Shown piece by piece: positions 22,636-35,294 of a stretch of DNA of 64,000 nucleotides. Under the pieces are notes generated by a model. That model was given only the letters and a program-made list of their open reading frames with translations. It did not search any database and was not told the DNA's origin. Made by a program: the position numbers and the translations under genes. How positions within the stretch are numbered: the first letter of the stretch is position 1; every line of letters starts with the position of its first letter. Source of the stretch: Euglena gracilis (Eukaryota; Euglenida; Euglenophyceae; Euglenales); NCBI GenBank assembly GCA_039621445.1, contig CP154954.1:43937847-44001846 (forward strand), written 5' to 3'.

Positions 22636-22873
22636 CTCAAAATGGAAAGGCTTCCGATCCATCCTGGTGGGGTCAGGCGACAGGACTGGAGTGGCTTCCT
22701 CCCGTCCACAGAGCAGTCCCCCCTCTGGGCTGAGGTGGATGCGGCGGATGCGGATGCCGCCCAGCGGGGCGCGGTAGGCGACCGCCAGGGAGACGTCCTG
22801 GTAGTGGACCGCCAACCGCACTGGTTGGCCCCGCGCCAAAGCTCGGGAGTCCAAAACGAGCAGCGCACTTCAA
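22636..22873 (-). CDS. Exon of an unrecognised gene
   Basis: GC-rich frame reading SRALARGQPVRLAVHYQDVS, then AVAYRAPLGGIRIRRIHLSP and ending RKPFHFE just before GTGGGT, a canonical donor. Alternating hydrophobic residues suggest a beta-rich domain. It could belong to the gene that ends as CEP19-like, but no homology supports that. Confidence 0.5.
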
Positions 22874-22919
22874 CCACGGCGATGTGAGGGTCCCCCGGGA
22901 AAACGGGCAGGGTGGCAGT

Positions 22920-23190
22920 AGGAGGATCCTTCGTTGAAGGAGTCTCTCGAGACTCCTTGAACGTGCTTGAACACATTCGAGGAGGCTCTCGGGCCTCCTC
23001 GAATGTCGTTCGAGCTCGTTCGAGCAGGCTCGAAAGTCTCCTCGAATGTCGTTCGAGGTGGTTCGAGGAGGCTGTTTAAGCCCGCCTGAGGGGGAGGGAA
23101 TGAAAACGTTTGAGGAGGCTCGAGATCGAACGTTTGAGCTCGAGCCTCCTCCTACGGAAACCGACCCCCGTGAAAACGTTTGAGCAGTTG
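22920..23190. repeat. TCGAG-rich inverted and direct repeats
   Basis: Repeated GAGGCTCGAG, GTTCGAG and CCTCCTCGAATGTCG motifs in both orientations. Related sequence recurs at 24455-24525 (CCTCGAATTTCGTTTGAGGA). Confidence 0.7.
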
Positions 23191-24085
23191 CCCAGATGGC
23201 CCACTTGGTCAATTGTCATCCTTGTTCACACTTGAATACCTTCAGCACACATTAAAAGGAGGGGGCTGAAGTTTAGATTTGGGTTCAGTGCCGAGAGCAG
23301 CGACACAAAATTCGCACCTTTGGTTTTTCTTTGCTGCCCAGCATTCTTGGGGTTTCTTGGCATTGGTAATAATAAACATATGCAAAGGGGGGATCACAGC
23401 ACATCGTCCCAAAATATTCAACGGCAACACTTCTTCCTGCGCATTGATGACCCCCCATCAAGATTACACATTATTTGTTTATGAGCTTCAGAAAATGCTG
23501 AAAAAAAAGGGCACATAACAACTTAACCAAGGCGTGCCAGGCAAAAAAAATTCGGGATCACCCATCACTTGGTGCTGGGCGGAGTTTAATCCAGAAGTTG
23601 CCATGAGTTGATGATCTATGCTTCCAACCCATCATCAAACACTTCGCTAGGGACAATCGTCGTGTGTGCATGTGTGCGCGCACGCGTGTGTGCATGTGTG
23701 TGGGGGGGGGGGTAGGTGCGTGCGCGCGTGTGCGTGTGCATGTCCATGTTTTCTTCTCAAATCAATTAAACAACTTCACACCAAACGAATTTGGGGATAT
23801 CCTCTGCACACTCCTATGGTGACGTTCCAGGATTCCAGGCTGATCTGAGACTGGACTTGCTGAAACAAACTAACTCCTAAACGTTTTTGTTTTGGTGCTT
23901 TTCCTCAAAGGTTGAGACCTATGGAGAAATTGTTGCACAGGAATTATCAAGAATGTTGGTTTTGGTGCAAAGGACACTGACCCTCTCTCCAGGGTCAGGG
24001 GTTGCGACGTTTTGTTGCGACACAAACGAAGCCCGGGCTGAGCCATGGCGCGGATGGACCTTGAGGTCGACGTCCTCCGGGTCAC

Positions 24086-24225
24086 CCCCGCTACTGCGGA
24101 TGGAGGAGCGCGGGGTGAGGGAGGCGCCGTCCGGGTCCCGGCCGCCCTTCTTCTTCCCCAGCTTGCTCCACCACGTCGGCTTCAGCTCGCAGTGGCGCAC
24201 CGGTCCCGCGAGGCACAGGGCCCCG
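24086..24225 (-). CDS. Exon of an unrecognised gene
   Basis: Frame reading LCLAGPVRHCELKPTWWSKL, then GKKKGGRDPDGASLTPRSS and RSSGG before GTGACC. Basic and serine-rich. Same strand as the exons at 22636 and 24878. Not recognised. Confidence 0.45.
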
Positions 24226-24877
24226 GGGACCCCCTGGCTGGCCCCTGCCTGCCCCCCCCCTTCCGTGGAAGGAGCCCTGTCCTTCCGAGGATGGAAAGAC
24301 GGAGTTCAGCAGAAGTTCGGAAGACCTCCGAGCGTCCACGTCCGAGCTCGTGGGTTGGACCGTTCCATGCTCCGTGGTGTGAAATTCACAGATACGGAGC
24401 TCTGGTGAGTTTTGGCCGAAAGGGAACATATAAAAATGAATTTGGTGGGGTGGGTCCTTCGGGGATCCTCGAATTTCGTTTGAGGATGCTTGAGCTCGGA
24501 CGTTCAAGCTCGAGCATCCTCCTACAGCAACTACAGCAACTCTCCTGGGGACCTCCCACACGCAGGGGGGGGGGGGATGCGCTAGCCTGGCCCCAGAAAA
24601 AAATGCGCAAAAAATGAAAAAAAATGCGAAACATGCACGCAAAACGGCAGTGTGAAGGAAAAAGGCGCCACTCAAAAAAACCAGAATGAAACTGCAACAT
24701 ATAAAAAATGCGTAAGATGCAAAAAATGCGCGAAAAAAAATCAAAAAAGCGCAAAAATGCGCATTTTCCCAAAAATCCGGAAAATGAGCAAAAATGCGAA
24801 AAAATGCGAAACGCATTCCCCCCCCCCCTTGCACACGGCTCCACTGACGTGTGGCCACGGCTGGGGAGGGGGGACAC

Positions 24878-25037
24878 TGCGTGATGTGTGTGTGCTGCAC
24901 GAGATCCCCTCAAGCCAGGGGGTCGGCAGGAATTCGTCGCTCTGGATGGGGCTGTCGGGTGGCTTCGCCCGCTTCTTCAGCTGCAGCTCCGCCACAGTCT
25001 GGAGTGTGTCCGAGGCAGGCCGGCCCATCCGGCGGTG
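24878..25037 (-). CDS. Exon of an unrecognised gene
   Basis: Starts after CGCGCGCAG and reads HRRMGRPASDTLQTVAELQL, then KKRAKPPDSPIQSDEFLPTP and WLEG. The downstream limit uses GTGTCC. Perhaps an N-terminal or linker exon. Not recognised. Confidence 0.45.
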
Positions 25038-25069
25038 CTGCGCGCGGGAAACTCAGTTGGGGGTGCAGC

Positions 25070-25145
25070 ACTTCCATGTGGTGTGGTGTGGTGTGTGGTG
25101 CGTGTGTGTGTGTGTGTGTGTGTGTGCGTGTGTGCGTGTGTAGGG
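25070..25145. repeat. (GT)n microsatellite
   Basis: GTGTG runs with GC interruptions directly upstream of the exon at 24878-25037. Confidence 0.9.
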
Positions 25146-25439
25146 GGAAAGATAGGCGGGTGACTCGATTGTCAACCCGACAGGCGGATGGCATGGCGGG
25201 GGTGGGGGCCAAGGGGGTGACGGGCTGCAGTTGTGCTCGAATGAATGTTTGAAGGGGTAAGTAGCCTCTTCACCAAAACCATATCCAAGACAATCCAACC
25301 TCCCCCGGTCAGAGACACTATGCCATACGTCAGGGTATGCTTCGGTGTGTCCAACTTCAAAGTCAGCTCTTCCCAATGCAATCCGAACCAATCCCTGCTA
25401 CATCTCCCCGGTGTGGAGGAGGATCTTTGCTACCCGTCC

Positions 25440-25615
25440 CCCCCCCCCGGGCAATTGTCGCGTGACAAATTGGGCAGCACGGAGGGGGGTGACAATTTCC
25501 TGGGGTGACAATTTGGCCGGCACAGAGGGGGGTGACAATTGCCCGGGGGCGTCAATTGCCCGGGGGCGTCAATTTCCTGGGGGTGTCAATTTCCCGGGGG
25601 GGGGTGGGCGGGTAA
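25440..25615 (+). repeat. Dispersed repeat, GTCAATTGCCCGG family
   Basis: The same head as 18065 and 53040 (CAATTGTCGCGTGACAAATT), then iterated GGGGGCGTCAATTGCCC; the unique core is absent. Confidence 0.75.
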
Positions 25616-26340
25616 GGGACCCGGGGTGGAGGATTTTTAGGGTTTGGGGGTTCAGCAGCAACCCACCAACCAGGCCACCCCACGGGGGGAGGGGGGGGGG
25701 GCTCGATGAGGTCATCTGGCTCCCAAAAAAATGGGGATACTACCGAAAGCATGGGGAAACCCCCCTGAAGGGAGGTTTTCCCAGTCCAACTGAACCCGCT
25801 CACCCCCCCCACGAGCCAAAAATCAGTCCTGGTGACCGCCGGGAAGAAAATTTTGCCCAACAAAAATCGGTTGAAAGTGCAATTTTGGTTCCTTTTAGGA
25901 CAAAATATTATCAAAATTGCAAAAAAAATTCGGCGTGAAGCGCAGGAGGGGAAAAAATCACCTCCAGGGTCCAGGTGCCCCGGAATCAATCCGGAGCCCT
26001 CTTGGCAGGTTGGGGGCTGGGCTGGGCCAGGCATTATTTTTAAGGTGCTTTAAAAAAGAACCTAAAATCCCTAGAAGAAAACGCCTTAAAATTTTCGGCC
26101 AGAGTTCCTGGGATAAAATCCCATTTAAAACCTTCAAAAAATCTCGAAAAATTTCTGGCGGGACCCACTTTTGGGAGGTCAATTTGACCCACTTTTGGGA
26201 GGTTAATTTTGGGGTCAAAAAAATTCGGCGCTTCGCAGCGAAAAAAAGCGAAAATGACCAAAGCCGCGCCTTTGCGGGGGACCCACAAGACCTTGGGGGG
26301 TGCAGGGGGAGGGGATCCAATGGACCCCCCCCAGGGGTCC
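25616..26340. other. No gene seen
   Basis: Non-coding. It contains diverged GGCG(T/C)GAAGCGC hairpin-like motifs near 25933 and 26225 and a repeat of CCACTTTTGGGAGGT at 26165-26205. Confidence 0.45.
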
Positions 26341-26343
26341 AAA

Positions 26344-26344
<1 letters not shown>

Positions 26345-26397
<53 letters not shown>

Positions 26398-26451
26398 TAA
26401 TAATAATAATAATAATAATAACAACAACAATAATAATAATAACAACAACAC

Positions 26452-26490
<39 letters not shown>

Positions 26491-26625
26491 GAATAATAAT
26501 AAGAATAATAATAATAATAAGAATAATAATAATAATAAATAATAAGAATAATAATAATAATAATAATAATAAATAATAATAATAATAATAATAATAATAT
26601 AATAATAATAGTAATAATGATGATG

Positions 26626-26665
<40 letters not shown>

Positions 26666-26720
26666 CAATAATAATAATAATAACAATATTAATAATAATA
26701 ATAACAATGACAACAACAAC

Positions 26721-26765
<45 letters not shown>

Positions 26766-26795
26766 TAATAATAATAAATAATAATAATAATAATA
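26345..26795. repeat. (TAA)n microsatellite with interruptions
   Basis: About 450 bases of AAT/TAA repeats with occasional AAC, AAG and GAT variants. Confidence 0.95.
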
Positions 26796-29700
26796 TGCCA
26801 TACGGCAGTCAGTATTTCTGTTAAAACAGAAATGAAGGGGTACGCTTATTATTTCTATTCGAGGGCCGTCCAGGAGATGTTGTACCCCAGGGTCCTTCTT
26901 GGCTGACCCATCCGTTTTGGGTAATTCTCATAAAATCGATTTTTTTCAAGGCCAAAAAACGGCCAAATCCTGTGGGAACCCCTTTTTGCCACCCCCGTAC
27001 GGGCCCCAGAACGGTCCGGAGGGGCCGGGGGTATGTGGGGTGTATACAGGCCACTTGGGGGTCCCCCATGGTTGGTTTGGGTCCCCGGGTGGGTCCGTGC
27101 AGTTCCCCATCCGTTTTGGGTAATTTTCAAAAAATCGATTTTTTGGCCCCGGCAAGGCTGAAAAACGGCCAAATCCTGTGGGAACCCCTTTTTGCCACCC
27201 CCGTACGGGCCCCAGAACGGTCCGGAGGGGCCGGGGGTATGTGGGGTGTATACAGGCCACTTGGGGGTCCCCCATGGTTGGTTTGGGTCCCCGGGTGGGT
27301 CCGTGCAGTTCCCCATCCGTTTTGGGTAATTTTCAAAAAATCGATTTTTTTGGCCCCCGCAAGGCTAAAAAACGGCCAAATCCTGTGGGAACCCCTTTTT
27401 GCCACCCCCGTACGGGCCCCAGAACGGTCCGGAGGGGCCGGGGGTATGTGGGGTGTATACAGGCCACTTGGGGGTCCCCCATGGTTGGTTTGGGTCCCCG
27501 GGTGGGTCCGTGCAGTTCCCCATCCGTTTTGGGTAATTTTCAAAAAATCGATTTTTTGGCCCCGCAACGCGGAAAAACGGGCAAATCCTGTGGGAACCCC
27601 TTTTTGCCACCCCCGTACGGGCCCCAGAACGGTCCGGAGGGGCCGGGGGTATGTGGGGTGTATACAGGCCACTTGGGGGTCCCCCATGGTTGGTTTGGGT
27701 CCCCGGGTGGGTCCGTGCAGTTCCCCATCCGTTTTGGGTAATTTTCAAAAAATAGATTTTAAGACCCCCACAAGGCTAAAAAACGGCTAAGTCCTGTGGG
27801 AACCCCTTTTTGCCACCCCCGTACGGGCCCCAGAACGGTCCGGAGGGGCCGGGGGTATGTGGGGTGTATACAGGCCACTTGGGGGTCCCCCATGGTTGGT
27901 TTGGGTCCCCGGGTGGGTCCGTGCAGTTCCCCATCCTTTTTGGGTAATTTTCAAAAAATCGATTTTTTGGCCCCCGCAAGGCTGAAAAACGGCCAAATCC
28001 TGTGGGAACCCCTTTTTGCCACCCCCGTACGGGCCCCAGAACGGTCCGGAGGGGCCGGGGGTATGTGGGGTGTATACAGGCCACTTGGGGGTCCCCCATG
28101 GTTGGTTTGGGTCCCCGGGTGGGTCCGTGCAGTTCCCCATCCTTTTTGGGTAATTTTCAAAAAATCGATTTTTTGGCCCCGGCAAGGCTGAAAAACGACT
28201 AAGTCCTGTGGGAACCCCTTTTTGCCACCCCCGTACGGGCCCCAGAACGGTCCGGAGGGGCCGGGGGTATGTGGGGTGTATACAGGCCACTTGGGGGTCC
28301 CCCATGGTTGGTTTGGGTCCCCGGGTGGGTCCGTGCAGTTCCCCATCCGTTTTGGGTAATTTTCAAAAAATCGATTTTTTGGCCCCCACAAGGCTAAAAA
28401 ACGGCTAAGTCCTGTGGGAACCCCTTTTTGCCACCCCCGTACGGGCCCCAGAACGGTCCGGAGGGGCCGGGGGTATGTGGGGTGTATACAGGCCACTTGG
28501 GGGTCCCCCATGGTTGGTTTGGGTCCCCGGGTGGGTCCGTGCAGTTCCCCATCCGTTTTGGGTAATTTTCAAAAAATCGATTTTTTGGCCCCGGCAAGGC
28601 TGAAAAACGGCTAAGTCCTGTGGGAACCCCTTTTTGCCACCCCCGTACGGGCCCCAAAACGGTCCGGAGGGGCCGGGGGTATGTGGGGTGTATACAGGCC
28701 ACTTGGGGGTCCCCCATGGTTGGTTTGGGTCCCCGGGTGGGTCCGTGCAGTTCCCCATCCGTTTTGGGTAATTTTCAAAAAATCGATTTTTTGGCCCCGG
28801 CAAGGCTGAAAAACGGCTAAGTCCTGTGGGAACCCCTTTTTGCCACCCCCGTACGGGCCCCAAAACGGTCCGGAGGGGCCGGGGGTATGTGGGGTGTATA
28901 CAGGCCACTTGGGGGTCCCCCATGGTTGGTTTGGGTCCCCGGGTGGGTCCGTGCAGTTCCCCATCCGTTTTGGGTAATTTTCAAAAAATCGATTTTTTGG
29001 CCCCGGCAAGGCTGAAAAACGGCTAAGTCCTGTGGGAACCCCTTTTTGCCACCCCCGTACGGGCCCCAAAACGGTCCGGAGGGGCCGGGGGTATGTGGGG
29101 TGTATACAGGCCACTTGGGGGTCCCCCATGGTTGGTTTGGGTCCCCGGGTGGGTCCGTGCAGTTCCCCATCCGTTTTGGGTAATTTTCAAAAAATCGATT
29201 TTTTGGCCCCGGCAAGGCTGAAAAACGGCTAAGTCCTGTGGGAACCCCTTTTTGCCACCCCCGTACGGGCCCCAAAACGGTCCGGAGGGGCCGGGGGTAT
29301 GTGGGGTGTATACAGGCCACTTGGGGGTCCCCCATGGTTGGTTTGGGTCCCCGGGTGGGTCCGTGCAGTTCCCCATCCGTTTTGGGTAATTTTCAAAAAA
29401 TCGATTTTTTGGCCCCGGCAAGGCTGAAAAACGGCTAAGTCCTGTGGGAACCCCTTTTTGCCACCCCCGTACGGGCCCCAAAACGGTCCGGAGGGGCCGG
29501 GGGTATGTGGGGTGTATACAGGCCACTTGGGGGTCCCCCATGGTTGGTTTGGGTCCCCGGGTGGGTCCGTGCAGTTCCCCATCCTTTTTGGGTAATTTTC
29601 AAAAAATCGATTTTTTGGCCCCGGCAAGGCTGAAAAACGGCTAAGTCCTGTGGGAACCCCTTTTTGCCACCCCCGTACGGGCCCCAAAACGGTCCGGAGG

Positions 29701-32700
29701 GGCCGGGGGTATGTGGGGTGTATACAGGCCACTTGGGGGTCCCCCATGGTTGGTTTGGGTCCCCGGGTGGGTCCGTGCAGTTCCCCATCCGTTTTGGGTA
29801 ATTTTCAAAAAATCGATTTTTTGGCCCCGGCAAGGCTGAAAAACGGCTAAGTCCTGTGGGAACCCCTTTTTGCCACCCCCGTACGGGCCCCAGAACGGTC
29901 CGGAGGGGCCGGGGGTATGTGGGGTGTATACAGGCCACTTGGGGGTCCCCCATGGTTGGTTTGGGTCCCCGGGTGGGTCCGTGCAGTTCCCCATCCGTTT
30001 TGGGTAATTTTCAAAAAATCGATTTTTTGGCCCCGCAAGGCTGAAAAACGGCTAAGTCCTGTGGGAACCCCTTTTTGCCACCCCCGTACGGGCCCCAAAA
30101 CGGTCCGGAGGGGCCGGGGGGATGTGGGGTGTATACAGGCCACTTGGGGGTCCCCCATGGTTGGTTTGGGTCCCCGGGTGGGTCCGTGCAGTTCCCCATC
30201 CGTTTTGGGTAATTTTCAAAAAATCGATTTTTTGGCCCCGGCAAGGCTGAAAAACGGCTAAGTCCTGTGGGAACCCCTTTTTGCCACCCCCGTACGGGCC
30301 CCAGAACGGTCCGGAGGGGCCGGGGGTATGTGGGGTGTATACAGGCCACTTGGGGGTCCCCCATGGTTGGTTTGGGTCCCCGGGTGGGTCCGTGCAGTTC
30401 CCCATCCGTTTTGGGTAATTTTCAAAAAATCGATTTTTTGGCCCCGGCAAGGCTGAAAAACGGCTAAGTCCTGTGGGAACCCCTTTTTGCCACCCCCGTA
30501 CGGGCCCCAGAACGGTCCGGAGGGGCCGGGGGTATGTGGGGTGTATACAGGCCACTTGGGGGTCCCCCATGGTTGGTTTGGGTCCCCGGGTGGGTCCGTG
30601 CAGTTCCCCATCCGTTTTGGGTAATTTTCAAAAAATCGATTTTTTGGCCCCGCAAGGCTGAAAAACGGCTAAGTCCTGTGGGAACCCCTTTTTGCCACCC
30701 CCGTACGGGCCCCAGAACGGTCCGGAGGGGCCGGGGGTATGTGGGGTGTATACAGGCCACTTGGGGGTCCCCCATGGTTGGTTTGGGTCCCCGGGTGGGT
30801 CCGTGCAGTTCCCCATCCGTTTTGGGTAATTTTCAAAAAATCGATTTTTTGGCCCCCGGCAAGGCTGAAAAACGGCTAAGTCCTGTGGGAACCCCTTTTT
30901 GCCACCCCCGTACGGGCCCCAGAACGGTCCGGAGGGGCCGGGGGTATGTGGGGTGTATACAGGCCACTTGGGGGTCCCCCATGGTTGGTTTGGGTCCCCG
31001 GGTGGGTCCGTGCAGTTCCCCATCCGTTTTGGGTAATTTTCAAAAAATCGATTTTTTGGCCCCGCAAGGCTGAAAAACGGCTAAGTCCTGTGGGAACCCC
31101 TTTTTGCCACCCCCGTACGGGCCCCAGAACGGTCCGGAGGGGCCGGGGGTATGTGGGGTGTATACAGGCCACTTGGGGGTCCCCCATGGTTGGTTTGGGT
31201 CCCCGGGTGGGTCCGTGCAGTTCCCCATCCGTTTTGGGTAATTTTCAAAAAATCGATTTTTTGGCCCCCGCAAGGCTGAAAAACGGCTAAGTCCTGTGGG
31301 AACCCCTTTTTGCCACCCCCGTACGGGCCCCAGAACGGTCCGGAGGGGCCGGGGGTATGTGGGGTGTATACAGGCCACTTGGGGGTCCCCCATGGTTGGT
31401 TTGGGTCCCCGGGTGGGTCCGTGCAGTTCCCCATCCGTTTTGGGTAATTTTCAAAAAATCGATTTTTTGGCCCCGGCAAGGCTGAAAAACGGCTAAGTCC
31501 TGTGGGAACCCCTTTTTGCCACCCCCGTACGGGCCCCAAAACGGTCCGGAGGGGCCGGGGGTATGTGGGGTGTATACAGGCCACTTGGGGGTCCCCCATG
31601 GTTGGTTTGGGTCCCCGGGTGGGTCCGTGCAGTTCCCCATCCGTTTTGGGTAATTTTCAAAAAATCGATTTTTTGGCCCCGGCAAGGCTGAAAAACGGCT
31701 AAGTCCTGTGGGAACCCCTTTTTGCCACCCCCGTACGGGCCCCAGAACGGTCCGGAGGGGCCGGGGGTATGTGGGGTGTATACAGGCCACTTGGGGGTCC
31801 CCCATGGTTGGTTTGGGTCCCCGGGTGGGTCCGTGCAGTTCCCCATCCGTTTTGGGTAATTTTCAAAAAATCGATTTTTTGGCCCCGGCAAGGCTGAAAA
31901 ACGGCTAAGTCCTGTGGGAACCCCTTTTTGCCACCCCGTACGGGCCCCAGAACGGTCCGGAGGGGCCGGGGGTATGTGGGGTGTATACAGGCCACTTGGG
32001 GGTCCCCCATGGTTGGTTTGGGTCCCCGGGTGGGTCCGTGCAGTTCCCCATCCGTTTTGGGTAATTTTCAAAAAATCGATTTTTTGGCCCCGGCAAGGCT
32101 GAAAAAAGGGTTAAGTCTTGTGGGAACCCCTTTTTGCCACCCCCGTACGGGCCCCAGAACGGTCCGGAGGGGCCGGGGGTATGTGGGGTGTATACAGGCC
32201 ACTTGGGGGTCCCCCATGGTTGGTTTGGGTCCCCGGGTGGGTCCGTGCAGTTCCCCATCCGTTTTGGGTAATTTTCAAAAAATCGATTTTTTGGCCCCCG
32301 CAAGGCTGAAAAACGGCTAAGTCCTGTGGGAACCCCTTTTTGCCACCCCCGTACGGGCCCCAGAACGGTCCGGAGGGGCCGGGGGTATGTGGGGTGTATA
32401 CAGGCCACTTGGGGGTCCCCCATGGTTGGTTTGGGTCCCCGGGTGGGTCCGTGCAGTTCCCCATCCGTTTTGGGTAATTTTCAAAAAATCGATTTTTTGG
32501 CCCCCGCAAGGCTGAAAAACGGCTAAGTCCTGTGGGAACCCCTTTTTGCCACCCCCGTACGGGCCCCAGAACGGTCCGGAGGGGCCGGGGGTATGTGGGG
32601 TGTATACAGGCCACTTGGGGGTCCCCCATGGTTGGTTTGGGTCCCCGGGTGGGTCCGTGCAGTTCCCCATCCGTTTTGGGTAATTTTCAAAAAATCGATT

Positions 32701-33112
32701 TTTGGACCCTTTACACATGGGCTGCACGGCCCCGAAAACGCTTAAGTCGACAAATTTGGGGTCCGACCCCCAGTTGCACCCACCTACGTGCAGTCGCGAC
32801 CCACGACCCATGCCATACAATGGGGGGACCCCATGTACTTGGGAGACTTTTACATCAGATCGGGTCGACCGACTGTCATATCCCGGGAAAACTCTTTATT
32901 ATTATTTGTAGTAGTAGTAGTAGTAGTAGTACTTAGGAGTCCCCTATTTTTGGCCCGTGGCGGCTCCTACCGGGTCGGTCGGACCGAAACTCCGACACCT
33001 ACCCCCCCGTTTGGGGTCTGGCCACTCTCAATGCACCAGGTCCCGAACCCTGGCGGAACAGCGTACCTATACCTACTGGGGTGAACCACCCCCCGAATAG
33101 AAATAATAAGCG

Positions 33113-33114
<2 letters not shown>
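26796..33114 (+). mobile_element. Composite repeat element, copy A (monomer array plus unique ends)
   Basis: The order is a 5' module with a small hairpin (ATTTCTG/CAGAAAT near 26812), the 21-bp end 26841-26861, about 28 tandem ~206-bp monomers, a unique 3' module (32703-33114) with a TAG-trinucleotide run, and a 21-bp end 33094-33114. That end is the exact reverse complement of the left one. (TAA)n follows. The same order recurs in copy B. It looks like a non-autonomous element with a variable internal tandem array. No open frame outside the monomers resembles a protein. Confidence 0.7.
26880..32705 (+). repeat. ~206-bp tandem satellite, about 28 monomers
   Basis: Near-identical units keyed by GGGAACCCCTTTTTGCCACC, GTATGTGGGGTGTATACAGG and CAAAAAATCGATTTTTTGG. 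Spacing is 204-209 bases. Units differ mainly by CCCCAGAACGG versus CCCCAAAACGG, ATCCGTTTTG versus ATCCTTTTTG, and GGCCAAATCC versus GGCTAAGTCC. All six frames stay open by composition, so ORFs here are not taken as genes. Confidence 0.97.
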
Positions 33115-33176
<62 letters not shown>

Positions 33177-33199
33177 GTAATAATGATGATGATGATAAC

Positions 33200-33240
<41 letters not shown>
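33115..33240. repeat. (TAA)n microsatellite between composite copies
   Basis: TAA repeats with a short GAT interruption, separating copies A and B. Confidence 0.95.
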
Positions 33241-33242
33241 GT

Positions 33243-34634
33243 GTGCCATACGGCAGTCAGTATTTCTGCTAAAACAGAAATGAATGGGTACGCTTATTAT
33301 TTCTATTCGAGGGCCGTCCAGGAGATGTTGTACCCCAGGGTCCTTCTTGGCTGACCCATCCGTTTTTGGGTAATTTTCAAAAAATCGATTTTTTGGCCCC
33401 CGCAAGGCTGAAAAACGGCTAAGTCCTGTGGGAACCCCTTTTTGCCACCCCCGTACGGGCCCCAGAACGGTCCGGAGGGGCCGGGGGTATGTGGGGTGTA
33501 TACAGGCCACTTGGGGGTCCCCCATGGTTGGTTTGGGTCCCCGGGTGGGTCCGTACAGTTCCCCATCCGTTTTGGGTAATTTTCAAAAAAAGCGATTTTT
33601 TGGCCCCCGCAAGGCTGAAAAACGGCTAAGTCCTGTGGGAACCCCTTTTTGCCACCCCCGTACGGGCCCCAAAACGGTCCGGAGGGGCCGGGGGTATGTG
33701 GGGTGTATACAGGCCACTTGGGGGTCCCCCATGGTTGGTTTGGGTCCCCGGGTGGGTCCGTACAGTTCCCCATCCGTTTTGGGTAATTTTCAAAAAATCG
33801 ATTTTTTGGCCCCCGCAAGGCTGAAAAACGGCTAAGTCCTGTGGGAACCCCTTTTTGCCACCCCCGTACGGGCCCCAGAACGGTCCGGAGGGGCCGGGGG
33901 TATGTGGGGTGTATACAGGCCACTTGGGGGTCCCCCATGGTTGGTTTGGGTCCCCGGGTGGGTCCGTACAGTTCCCCATCCGTTTTGGGTAATTTTCAAA
34001 AAATCGATTTTTTGGCCCCCGCAAGGCTGAAAAACGGCTAAGTCCTGTGGGAACCCCTTTTTGCCACCCCCGTACGGGCCCCAGAACGGTCCGGAGGGGC
34101 CGGGGGTATGTGGGGTGTATACAGGCCACTTGGGGGTCCCCCATGGTTGGTTTGGGTCCCCGGGTGGGTCCGTGCAGTTCCCCATCCGTTTTGGGTAATT
34201 TTCAAAAAATCGATTTTGGACACTTTACACATGGGCTGCACGGCCCCGAAAACGCTTTAGTCGACAAATTTGGGGTCCGACCCCCAGTTGCACCCACCTA
34301 CGTGTGCAGTCGCGACCCGGGACCCATGCCATACAACGGGGGGACCCCCTGTCCTTGGGAGACTTTTACATCAGATCGGGTCGACCGACTGTCATATCCC
34401 GGGAAAACTCTTTATTATTATTTGTAGTAGTAGTAGTAGTAGTAGTAGTAGTACTTAGGAGTCCCCTATTTTTGGCCCGTGGCGGCTCCTACCGGGTCGG
34501 TCGGACCGAAACTCCGACACCTACCCCCCCGTTTGGGGTCTGGCCACTCTCAATGCACCAGGTCCCGAACCCTGGTGGAACAGCGTACCTATACCTACTG
34601 GGGTGAACCACCCCCCGAATAGAAATAATAAGCG

Positions 34635-34636
<2 letters not shown>
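33243..34636 (+). mobile_element. Composite repeat element, copy B (4 monomers)
   Basis: Same 5' module, 21-bp ends (33289-33309 and 34616-34636), monomer type and 3' module as copy A, but with only four monomers (33370-34213). Flanked by (TAA)n on both sides. Confidence 0.75.
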
Positions 34637-34690
<54 letters not shown>

Positions 34691-34713
34691 TAATAATAAT
34701 AATAACAAAAATA

Positions 34714-34799
<86 letters not shown>

Positions 34800-34815
34800 G
34801 ATGATGATGATAACA
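34637..34815. repeat. (TAA)n then (GAT)n microsatellite
   Basis: About 75 bases of TAA repeats switch to about 100 bases of GAT repeats. Confidence 0.95.
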
Positions 34816-35177
34816 AATCGCTGAATCCAACGTAATTCTGTTTATCACCATATGACTGTCCAGCACTCCCAGCAAAATTGGTCCAAAGTGGCATCTTTGA
34901 TGGTCACACTCATGAAAATTGCCAAATCAAATTTGGGTGGATTTGAGGACAAATTCATGCGGGGGGGGGGTTGCTTTGGTGGGTCAGCCCAGGGTTATCA
35001 TTGGGGGTGGTTTGTTCATGGGGGAGGTTTACAAGCGGGGCAGGGTTCAATGGGCTCCGCCTTCTCCAAGGGGCATAGCCCCATTTTGGTTGGGAATGGC
35101 GCAGCCATTCCCAACCCCCCCCCCCCCCGCCAAGCCCTCCCCTTCCCCCCTCCGGGCCGGCCTGGGGGGCGCCCCAC
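34816..35177. other. No gene seen
   Basis: Non-coding DNA with G and C homopolymers leading into the exon at 35178. Confidence 0.4.
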
Positions 35178-35294
35178 GCCTTCTTCAGCCGGGCCGCCAG
35201 GGAGCGGTACGCATCGGCCAGCTCGGCGGGCTCCAGGAAGCCGTCGTTCTCCTCCAGCACGTCTGCCAGCGCCGCCCGGCCCTCCTCCCCAGGG
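35178..35294 (-). CDS. Exon of an unrecognised gene, EF-hand-like peptide
   Basis: After GGCCAG the frame reads PGEEGRAALADVLEENDGFL, then EPAELADAYRSLAARLKKA, ending before GTGGGG. The acidic loop flanked by helices is reminiscent of an EF-hand but lacks a full calcium loop. Very GC-rich. Neighbouring minus exons (36421-39322) may be the same gene. Confidence 0.5.

Noticed and set aside
26345-26800. Poly-Asn, poly-Ile and poly-Leu ORFs
   Set aside because: Translation of (TAA)n, not a gene.
28000-32700. CRISPR array, because of regular direct repeats
   Set aside because: The ~206-bp units are contiguous with no unique spacers, and the genome is eukaryotic with no cas genes.
26880-34213. 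Dozens of 60-270-codon open frames repeating the same peptide on both strands
   Set aside because: They are translations of the ~206-bp satellite, whose unit has few stops. The frame changes from unit to unit, and there are no initiation or splice features.
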